Shown piece after piece: positions 56,917-64,000 of a DNA stretch of 64,000 nt; position 1 is the stretch's first letter; every line of letters begins with the position of its first letter. Origin of the DNA: Bradyrhizobium forestalis (GTDB taxonomy: Bacteria > Pseudomonadota > Alphaproteobacteria > Rhizobiales > Xanthobacteraceae); NCBI RefSeq assembly GCF_002795245.1, contig NZ_PGVG01000015.1, positions 1 through 64,000 on the forward strand. Direction: 5' to 3'. The position numbers were made by a program, and so were the translations under genes. The notes under the pieces were generated by a model. That model made no database searches and was not told the DNA's origin. It saw nothing but the letters and a program-made list of their open reading frames with translations.

Positions 56917-58799
56917 TGTTTGTAAAGCCGGCAACGGAAGCGGTCCCGGCCAGGACAAAGGATCAGCTGCGATTCATCACGTGTGGCTCGGTGGACGACG
57001 GCAAATCGACGCTGATCGGCCGGTTACTGCACGACAGCAAGATGATCTATCACGATCAGCTCACGGTGCTGGAACGCGACAGCATCAAGCACGGTAGCGC
57101 CGGAAATGACATCGATTTCGCGTTGCTCATGGACGGGCTCGAGGCCGAACGGGAGCAGGGCATCACGATCGACGTCGCCTACCGCTTCTTCACGACGCCG
57201 CGGCGCTCCTTCATGGTGGCCGACACTCCCGGCCACGAGCAGTATACCCGCAATATGGCTACCGGCGCCTCGCATGCCCAGCTCGCCATCATCCTGATCG
57301 ATGCCCGCAAAGGCGTGATGGTTCAGACCCGCCGCCACTCCTTTATCTGTTCGCTGCTTGGTATTCGTCATGTCGTTCTGGCAGTGAACAAGATCGATCT
57401 TGTCGCATACAACAAAGAGTGCTTCGATCGGATCGCCCGTGACTATCTGGCCTTTGCCGCCGGTCTCGGCTTCACCTCGATCGTTCCGATCCCGATCTCG
57501 GGCCGCTACGGCGACAACGTTGTGGATCGCTCCGCTCATGCCAACTGGTACGATGGTCCCTGCCTGCTCGAGCATTTGGAGAGCATTGACATCCCGTCCG
57601 GCACCGCAGGCCAGGCTTTCCGCTTTCCGGTCCAATGGGTGAACCGCCCAAACCCGGATTTTCGGGGCTATGCCGGGACGGTGGCTTCCGGGAGGATCTC
57701 GGCAGGAGACGAGATCGTTGTCGCCGCGTCGGGACGGACCACGCGCATCAAGCGGATCGTGACCCACGATGGCGACCTTGTCGGCGCCGAAGCCGGCGAT
57801 GCGGTTACCATTACACTGGAAGATGAAATCGATATCGGCCGTGGCGACATTCTGTCGCGACCGGACGACCGACCGAAGGTCGCCGGCCAGTTCGCCGCTT
57901 ATGTGATCTGGATGGACAAGGAGCCGCTCGCTCCTGGACGCAATTACGTCCTGCGGATTGGATCGCAGACGATTACCGGCAGCATTTCCGCAATTAGGCA
58001 TCGGATCGACGTCAACACCTGTGAGCATCTGGCCGCCGGGATGCTTTCCCTCAACGAGATCGCCTTCTGCGATGTTGCAACCGCAATGCCCGCAGTATTC
58101 GATCCTTACGACCTCAATCGAAAGACCGGATCATTTATCTTCATCGATCATTACACGAATCGTACGGTCGGGGCTGGCATGATCGCCTTTCCGCTACGGC
58201 GGGACACCAATATTGCTAGGCAAGCGCTATCCGTGGACAGGAGGGAGCGCGCCGCGCTCAAGAATCAGAAGCCTTGCGTCATCTGGTTCACCGGCCTGTC
58301 TGGCGCGGGAAAGACGACGATTGCCAACCTGGTTGATCAAAAGCTGTGTGGCATGTCGCGGCATGCCATGCTGCTGGATGGCGACAACCTCCGGCACGGA
58401 TTAAACGCGGACCTCGGCTTCTCGGAGACGGACCGCGTGGAGAACATTCGGCGGGTCGCTGAAGTTGCCAAGTTGATGGCGGACAGCGGCTTGATCGTGA
58501 TCTGCTCGTTCATCTCGCCCTCTAGGGCCGAACGGGACAGGGTGCGCGGCCTGGTTGGCAAGGAAGAGTTCATAGAAGTCTTTGTCGATACGCCGATCGA
58601 GGAATGCGCGCGGCGAGACCCAAAAGGCCTGTATTCAAAAGTGAAATCCGGCAAGATCAAGAACTTCACCGGAATCGATTCGTGCTACGAAGCACCAACA
58701 ACACCGGATGTTCATCTCAGGACCATGGAGCAGACCCTAGAGCATTCAGCGGAAGCGGTAGTGGATGTCTTGATGGCGCGCTCAATTCTTGATGGTTAG
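56916..58799 (+). CDS. nodQ: bifunctional sulfate adenylyltransferase large subunit / adenylylsulfate kinase NodQ
   Basis: A 627-residue two-domain protein. The N-terminal GTPase (about 1-440) has GSVDDGKSTLIGRLL (P-loop), DTPGHEQYTRNM and NKIDL, as in CysN. The C-terminal domain (about 450-627) is adenylylsulfate kinase with 'IWFTGLSGAGKTTIANLV', DGDNLRHGLNADLGFS and the CSFISPSRAERD block. Together with NodP it makes PAPS. The ATG overlaps the nodP stop by one base, so the genes are translationally coupled. The fused arrangement is typical of rhizobial NodQ. Confidence 0.95.
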   Translation: MFVKPATEAVPARTKDQLRFITCGSVDDGKSTLIGRLLHDSKMIYHDQLTVLERDSIKHGSAGNDIDFALLMDGLEAEREQGITIDVAYRFFTTPRRSFMVADTPGHEQYTRNMATGASHAQLAIILIDARKGVMVQTRRHSFICSLLGIRHVVLAVNKIDLVAYNKECFDRIARDYLAFAAGLGFTSIVPIPISGRYGDNVVDRSAHANWYDGPCLLEHLESIDIPSGTAGQAFRFPVQWVNRPNPDFRGYAGTVASGRISAGDEIVVAASGRTTRIKRIVTHDGDLVGAEAGDAVTITLEDEIDIGRGDILSRPDDRPKVAGQFAAYVIWMDKEPLAPGRNYVLRIGSQTITGSISAIRHRIDVNTCEHLAAGMLSLNEIAFCDVATAMPAVFDPYDLNRKTGSFIFIDHYTNRTVGAGMIAFPLRRDTNIARQALSVDRRERAALKNQKPCVIWFTGLSGAGKTTIANLVDQKLCGMSRHAMLLDGDNLRHGLNADLGFSETDRVENIRRVAEVAKLMADSGLIVICSFISPSRAERDRVRGLVGKEEFIEVFVDTPIEECARRDPKGLYSKVKSGKIKNFTGIDSCYEAPTTPDVHLRTMEQTLEHSAEAVVDVLMARSILDG

Positions 58800-58907
58800 A
58801 TGTCCCTCGCATCGCACCATCGATTCGCAGCAATATCCTGCTGGCCCGGCCAAGGCGATGCGGCTCAGGCGGGCCCGCGGTCGGACTTTTCGCTCTAAAG
58901 GAACAAA

Positions 58908-59114
58908 ATGGTCGCCCCCATTCCTTGACTGCCCGCTTCCGGTTACGTGCTCGAAGTGGATGGTCAATTCAAGACCGAGTACGCGAGCAGAGATGGAGCA
59001 TGGGCGGCAGCGGAGGAGCTCAAGAAGCGCCCTTCCATGCTCCAGATCAGAATCTACGACGCCATGACAAAGGCCAGAGAAAGTCCGAATCCCAGTAGGT
59101 TGAGTTTCGCTTAG
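58908..59114 (+). pseudogene. small protein paralogue with early stop
   Basis: ATG at 58908 with AAAGGAACAAA before it; reads MVAPIP, a TGA, then 'LPASGYVLEVDGQFKTEYAS' and 'ELKKRPSMLQIRIYDAMTKA'. It aligns codon by codon with the 59-residue protein at 38907 (MAAPRELPVSSYALEVDG), where Glu stands at the stop position. A single mutation seems to have silenced it. Confidence 0.7.
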
Positions 59115-60865
59115 CGCTTCTTGCTACGCGTGCGGCCAGCGACATGCCGAGGTCCCATAAAGCCGAGCCAGGCAGCGTCTCGGCCGGCATCGATCTTTCG
59201 CGCAGCAAGAGGGGTCGGGCCTGGGTTTTCCGAGCCTTGCCGCATCCAGCGAGCGGGCGCTTGCTTCAGTATATTGACCAATCCGAACTTAGCAGTGGGC
59301 CACGACTCCCTCCTGTCGCGACCGTGCCAGCTTTCGGAAGCTTGCCATGCTTAGGGTTCTGCTCCGTTCCGCCTGCCGCCGTTGATCGCCATGAAGCCGG
59401 CGATGGGCGCGGCCGAAAAGGCAAGGGAGTTCGTCCAAGGCAAGCGACAAGGACGATGTCTTGATGATCCGCTCTGGTCAACCGTCAACCTATTCGACCG
59501 CGCGGTAGACCGCGTCGAACGCGAGCTCGCCATCAACGAGCAGGCGCTGCAGAGGAGCCAACGCGAGCAGATGGGCTCGGAGGTGCGATCCGTCCAACCA
59601 GAGCGCCTCACGGCCGAGGTACTTGCGCTCATTGAGTGCGGCGACGCGATGGAACTCCGGCTCACCTCGGGCCTCACGCGTTGGACCAACCGTCGACCAC
59701 GGCACGCTCACAAACCGATGATTGATCCGTAAGACGTTCTCGCCGCGAAGGGGCGTACAAAACCGAGAGATGCCACCAGCCTAGCGACTGCTCGCAGAGA
59801 GGACACGTGCCACTCATCTGGAGTCGGCTCGACGTAGTCCTAGCAAAGCAGGATGAGATGTTCTGCTTCACGGCGACTCGCCGAAAGGTGTCGAACTGAT
59901 CGTTGCTAAACGGCCAGCGATCCAAGGTCGCCCAATTGTCTTCGACCCGGGCTCGACCACAGCCTGGCAAGGCCGCTCCATTCAAGCGCAACGACGTGAT
60001 ACCGACAGTCATCTGCGACGAGGGCATACACTTTCCAGGCACCACCATGCAGGGGGATCTCGCCGGTACGGCGGAGAAACACGTACTCCATCTGGGGGTA
60101 TGGCGAGGATTGTACGTGAACGGGAAGATTGGGCCATCACTTACCTGCAGGTATCGCGCTTGCAGGCGGAATGCCGACGGTCCTGAGGTCGAACTCTCAA
60201 ATTATTCTACCTCGCTGTGAATCTCCGCACTTTGCTACCTTCGGCTTGTCGCCGCCAGATGGGGGTACGTCAGGAAAAATTCACGCGAGAAAATCCGCGA
60301 GAGGGTTGAAACGCCCCTAACGTCAAGTTGTACGATCTCGAAATGGACAACGACAGTCATCGGCGTCACAAACCCTCCAACGAGCGACGGAGTGCGAATG
60401 CACCAAGTCTTGAGCCCATGCATCAGACTCCCGCTGCGAACGACGATCATCAAGTGTGCCATGCCTTGATCTGCATTCGGGCGCGATGATCCGACTGCAT
60501 CGTTCCCCACCGTCAAGTTTGCCTGAATGGCGCAGGTTCACACGCGTAAGTCGGTCGGCCAACCTGCCGCTTCGTGATGGCAGGATAAGAGCGCGCGTGG
60601 GCGCCACTTGCGTTCGAGCGCGCGCTCGCAAAGCCAATTTCTGAGAGGTGTGAATGGTATCGGTGAGGAGCTTTGCGAAAGATCGCTGTGCATCTGCGAT
60701 GAGATATGGAGGCTTGCCATCCGGCAGGCTTTTCGGACGCCGACCCGAAACGCGGCCGCGATCTATTGCGTTTGACCGAAGAAGTCGACGCTCGCCATAG
60801 GGCCTCCCTGGGTGGGGTGGGCATACTCCGGATCTATTGACGACTACAATCTGAGGAGGAATGGT
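59115..60865. other. no gene recognised
   Basis: The plus-strand frame 59382-59732 contains a charged helical stretch (ERELAINEQALQRSQREQ) of unknown family, and minus-strand frames near 59.9-60.1 kb are unassigned. Possibly decayed mobile-element sequence between nodQ and rtxA. Confidence 0.4.
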
Positions 60866-63343
60866 TTGACAAGACAGCGCTCTTTGCTGACGCCTGGTCC
60901 ATTGTCGTTATCGCTGGCAGTCAGAAGCCAGATGCAGCTTGATCTCGCATCCCGCGATTGCGAGTTCAAGGAAGTGACCGCCTGCATGAGGCGGCTGATG
61001 CTCAGCTTGCTGGGAAATGCTGAAGACTATTCGGTGGTGCCTATTCAGGGAGGTGGCTCCTTTGCAATGGAAGCTGCTCTCTCTTCATTTGTGTCCCGAG
61101 CCGACAGGCCGCTCGTCTGCATAAACGGCATCTATGGCGAGCGCATTTTCCGAATGTTGCAGCTGTGGGGCGTCGAAGCACTGAAGCTTGTCAAGCGAGC
61201 GACCGATCCTTTGGATCCTCAAGAAATTGGCGAACATCTGAGCCGAAATCCTGGCGTTACGCACCTGTGTTTCGTGCATTGTGAGACGACAACCGGAATC
61301 GTCAATCCGCTGGACGCGATCGTTGAAGAGGCGAGGCGACGTGGCGTAAAGACCATCATCGATGGGATGAGTTCTTTCGGCGCCCTTAATATTGATCTGA
61401 GCCCGCGTGGACCTGACGTCCTGGTCACCTCGGGCAACAAGTGCATAGAGGGCCCGCCGGGAGTAGCGTTTGTCATCGCGTCTCGCGAGCTGCTGGAGAA
61501 TGCGGTTCAAGAACCGAGGTCGTTTGTGCTCGACGTGAGAGATCAATGGCTCTCGCTCGAGCGCACGGGTGAGTGGCGATCGACCCCTCCCACACACATC
61601 GTTCAGGCAACGACAAAGGCCCTGGAGATTCTACACGAGGAGGGCATTGATGCCAGGCGCTGCAGGTATGAGAAGGTCAGGGACGATCTCGTCAAAGAAC
61701 TCGAAGGTGTGGTGTCTCCGGTGCTGCCCACGGAGTTGCAGTCGCCGGTCTGCGTCGCGTTCAGTGCGCCATCCGGAATCGTGGACCAAGCAGGATTCGA
61801 TGGGCTGTATCGCCACTTGGCGGCCCACAACCTTTACGTCTACTCGAAGCTGCATCTTGCGACGCGGAGCTTCCGCGTCGGTTGTATTGGGGAAATTCAA
61901 TCCAGCTGGATCGAGCAGTTAGGCTGCGCTTTTCGTACATATTTCCGGTCCGGTCAGGCTCGGTCAGCGGCGCCGATGTCGGCCCAAGAGTCATGCGGGG
62001 CTCGCGTAACGATGCCGGCGCGAGCGGCTGGGGACTGGCAGCTGCCGTTTTCGGCCGAGACTGCTGTTCTGCATGCGGGCTATCGCCGTGACGTAGCAAC
62101 GAAAGCTGTCGCAGTGCCGATTTACCAGAATACAGCTTATGAACTCGATGGCGATCTAAACCACATTGCCGACGTCTACAACGTCAAGGCCGATGGGTTC
62201 ACCTACACTAGGATCATCAATCCAACGACGCGCGCGCTGGAAAGGCGCTACGCCGCCGTCGATATGGGAAGGGACGCGCTCGCCGTTGCGTCAGGTCAAG
62301 CAGCGACGTTCCTTGCTATCGTCAACCTGTCAAGTGGCGAAGTGGGGGACAATGTCGTCGCTTCTCCGTATCTATATGGCAATACCTGGAACCTGCTCCA
62401 CAACACCTTGAAGCGTCTTGGGATCAGCGTGAGGACGGCCGATCCTCGAAGGCCAGAGACGTTTGAACGTGCCATTGATGATCGCACGATATGCCTGTTC
62501 GGAGAGGTGATTTCGAATCCTTGTCTGATTCCGCTCCCCGTCAAACAGCTGGCCGAGATCGGCCGAAAGTACGGCGTGCCTTTGGTCGTGGACAATACGA
62601 CGACGCCACTGGTATGCCGGCCGTCAGATCTCGGCGCTGCTATTACGACGTACTCCGCAACGAAATATATATGCGGCCATGGCACGACGCTCGGTGGACT
62701 GATCGTTGACAACGGCGAGTTTAGCTACCGGGGAGCCTCTCGCTTTCCCTTGTTTAACCGTCCCGACGATGCGCATGGCGGAATTGTTTGGCATAACGCG
62801 GTGCGCGATGTCGACGATCTAGGAAAGAGCGAGTTTCTTCTCAAGGCTCGCATGACCTGGTTGCGCGATACCGGCGCGGCCATCGCTCCGTTTGCGAGCT
62901 TTCAACTGATCCAAGGGCTTGAAACGCTGCCACTTCGTATGAAGCAGCACTGCGCGAATGCCACGATCGTGGCCGACGTTCTCAAGGAGCATCCAAAAGT
63001 ACGCCGTGTGTTCTACCCGGGGCTCTTTGAAGGCGCCGATCGGGAAATCGTCGACCAGACACTCAGTGCTGCATACGGCCACGGGGCGATGGTCATGTTC
63101 GAAGTAGAGGACGAACAAGCCGGGCGAAAGTTCATCCAGAACGTCGACTTGATGTATCACGTTTCGAATGTAGGCGATGCCCGCACGCTCGTGACCCATC
63201 CCGTCTCGACGACCCACACCACCGTCCCGCGGGAAAAGCGCGAAGCCGCCGGCATATTTGGCGGCTCGATCCGACTTTGCGTCGGCATCGAAGATGTGAA
63301 CGACATCCTGCGCGATCTGGATAAGGCGCTTTCCGCAATCTGA
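60866..63343 (+). CDS. rtxA: rhizobitoxine biosynthesis protein RtxA (aminotransferase / O-acetylhomoserine sulfhydrylase-like fusion)
   Basis: An 825-residue fusion of two PLP enzymes, an arrangement known from RtxA of Bradyrhizobium elkanii. The TTG at 60866 was chosen because TGAGGAGGAATGGT precedes it. The first domain is a class V aminotransferase (PLP Lys192 in VTSGNKCIEGPPG), thought to form serinol from dihydroxyacetone phosphate. The second, from about residue 400, is a Cys/Met-metabolism PLP enzyme (PLP Lys600 in YSATKYICGHG; 'YTRIINPTTRALERRYAAVD') similar to O-acetylhomoserine sulfhydrylase, thought to join serinol to the homoserine carbon chain, giving dihydrorhizobitoxine. rtxC follows 31 bases downstream. 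Confidence 0.92.
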   Translation: MTRQRSLLTPGPLSLSLAVRSQMQLDLASRDCEFKEVTACMRRLMLSLLGNAEDYSVVPIQGGGSFAMEAALSSFVSRADRPLVCINGIYGERIFRMLQLWGVEALKLVKRATDPLDPQEIGEHLSRNPGVTHLCFVHCETTTGIVNPLDAIVEEARRRGVKTIIDGMSSFGALNIDLSPRGPDVLVTSGNKCIEGPPGVAFVIASRELLENAVQEPRSFVLDVRDQWLSLERTGEWRSTPPTHIVQATTKALEILHEEGIDARRCRYEKVRDDLVKELEGVVSPVLPTELQSPVCVAFSAPSGIVDQAGFDGLYRHLAAHNLYVYSKLHLATRSFRVGCIGEIQSSWIEQLGCAFRTYFRSGQARSAAPMSAQESCGARVTMPARAAGDWQLPFSAETAVLHAGYRRDVATKAVAVPIYQNTAYELDGDLNHIADVYNVKADGFTYTRIINPTTRALERRYAAVDMGRDALAVASGQAATFLAIVNLSSGEVGDNVVASPYLYGNTWNLLHNTLKRLGISVRTADPRRPETFERAIDDRTICLFGEVISNPCLIPLPVKQLAEIGRKYGVPLVVDNTTTPLVCRPSDLGAAITTYSATKYICGHGTTLGGLIVDNGEFSYRGASRFPLFNRPDDAHGGIVWHNAVRDVDDLGKSEFLLKARMTWLRDTGAAIAPFASFQLIQGLETLPLRMKQHCANATIVADVLKEHPKVRRVFYPGLFEGADREIVDQTLSAAYGHGAMVMFEVEDEQAGRKFIQNVDLMYHVSNVGDARTLVTHPVSTTHTTVPREKREAAGIFGGSIRLCVGIEDVNDILRDLDKALSAI

Positions 63344-63374
63344 CAACCTGCAAGGCAATCAGGAGGAGGTTCTC

Positions 63375-64000
63375 ATGAATCAGGCAGATGCTTGGAAATT
63401 GAGGTCATCACGCTATGAGGCCGTACAATTCAGCCGGGAAATCAATAGGCAGCTCTCCGAGCTGAGGCCCGACAACATAACGGGAGCGGCTTATATTGCC
63501 AAAGATTACGCTGTCATCACAGCGTGCACGCTCGCCACTGTGTCGGTCTCATGGTGGCTCTACCCGCTGGCGGTCCTTCTGATTGGTGCCTATCAGCGCG
63601 GCTTGACAACCATCGCTCATGATGCGGCCCACCGTACGCTCGCGAAGAACACGACCTGGAACTACGTCCTGGGCATTCTGTTCGCTTCCTATCCCTTGTT
63701 CCAGCGCCATTGGGCCTACCGGATCTCGCACGTCTATTTGCATCATCCCTACCTCGGAGACCCGGACAAGGATCCCGACCTGAAGTTCTTCCTGGCCAGC
63801 GGCGTTTACGACGTGCAGCCTCCGGACCGGTACGCTTTCAACATGATCTGGAAGCCGATCTTCGGCGGCGCGACAGTAGCGTATCTGAAGTATCTTTGGA
63901 CCAATCGATTTTCGATCACAGATGCCGAGGATCAGAGCCGCTCAAGCATACTTATCGACAAGTATGGCTTCTATCTCTTCTGGATCAGCATCCTGGCCGG
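63375..64000 (+). CDS. rtxC: dihydrorhizobitoxine desaturase RtxC (partial, runs off the window)
   Basis: The frame is open from ATG 63375 to the window end, about 208 codons. AGGAGGAGG lies before the start, which reads MNQADAWKLRSSRYEAVQFS. It is a fatty-acid-desaturase-type membrane protein: hydrophobic segments (TLATVSVSWWLYPLAVLLIG) and the histidine boxes HDAAHRT and HVYLHHPYLGD, which hold the di-iron centre. RtxC introduces the double bond that turns dihydrorhizobitoxine into rhizobitoxine. The third histidine box is expected outside the window. Probably co-transcribed with rtxA. Confidence 0.92.
   Translation, partial: MNQADAWKLRSSRYEAVQFSREINRQLSELRPDNITGAAYIAKDYAVITACTLATVSVSWWLYPLAVLLIGAYQRGLTTIAHDAAHRTLAKNTTWNYVLGILFASYPLFQRHWAYRISHVYLHHPYLGDPDKDPDLKFFLASGVYDVQPPDRYAFNMIWKPIFGGATVAYLKYLWTNRFSITDAEDQSRSSILIDKYGFYLFWISILA

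Noticed and set aside
57024..58028. 334-codon open frame on the minus strand inside nodQ
   Set aside because: Shadow of nodQ codons; no domain and wrong strand for the operon.

Overview
The window looks like part of the symbiosis island of a soybean- or cowpea-type Bradyrhizobium (Alphaproteobacteria). The main reasons are two type III effectors of the NopT and NopD families with tts boxes, a sigma54/NifA-type groESL operon, nodP-nodQ next to a sulfotransferase, and the start of a rhizobitoxine locus (rtxA, rtxC) at the right edge. Many insertion-sequence scars and decayed genes lie between them, and no intact transposase was found. Assignments come from reading motifs; no database search was possible.

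Left part (1-12.9 kb): a fragment of a second NopD-like protease, an ATP-grasp ligase beside a decapitated acyl-CoA ligase, a decayed M20 peptidase cut by an IS66 fragment, an outer-membrane barrel protein, a flavin reductase, a trpD with altered signature motifs, and several small proteins. Effector part (13.5-19.4 kb): tts box-nopT and tts box-nopD, plus two orphan tts boxes. NopD carries seven 49-residue tandem repeats. Then an acyl-CoA dehydrogenase, a GH51 arabinofuranosidase remnant and groES-groEL. The groES promoter region is duplicated in tandem, and this created a small hybrid reading frame.

Middle part (26-41 kb): a DUF418 membrane protein, ABC-transporter and IS66 remnants, an FkbM methyltransferase, a secreted protein with a C-terminal frameshift, an acyl-CoA-dehydrogenase-like monooxygenase, a nuclease-carbonic anhydrase pair, and two (TC)n microsatellites. 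At five places between 3 and 38 kb there is the same promoter type, all on the minus strand: -35 and -10 boxes exactly 19 bp apart with a dyad between them, the geometry used by MerR-family activators.

Right part (41-64 kb): a cobalamin riboswitch controlling metE, a candidate small RNA related to one at 32 kb, a hemerythrin protein, a FixJ-like regulator coupled to a truncated FixL-like kinase, a series of small proteins, then sulfotransferase-nodP-nodQ and rtxA-rtxC. NodPQ would supply activated sulfate (PAPS) to the sulfotransferase; RtxA and RtxC would make rhizobitoxine, an inhibitor of plant ethylene synthesis. Together with the effectors and the NifA-type chaperonin operon, the window combines host signalling, host-defence suppression and nitrogen-fixation support within a strongly eroded background.
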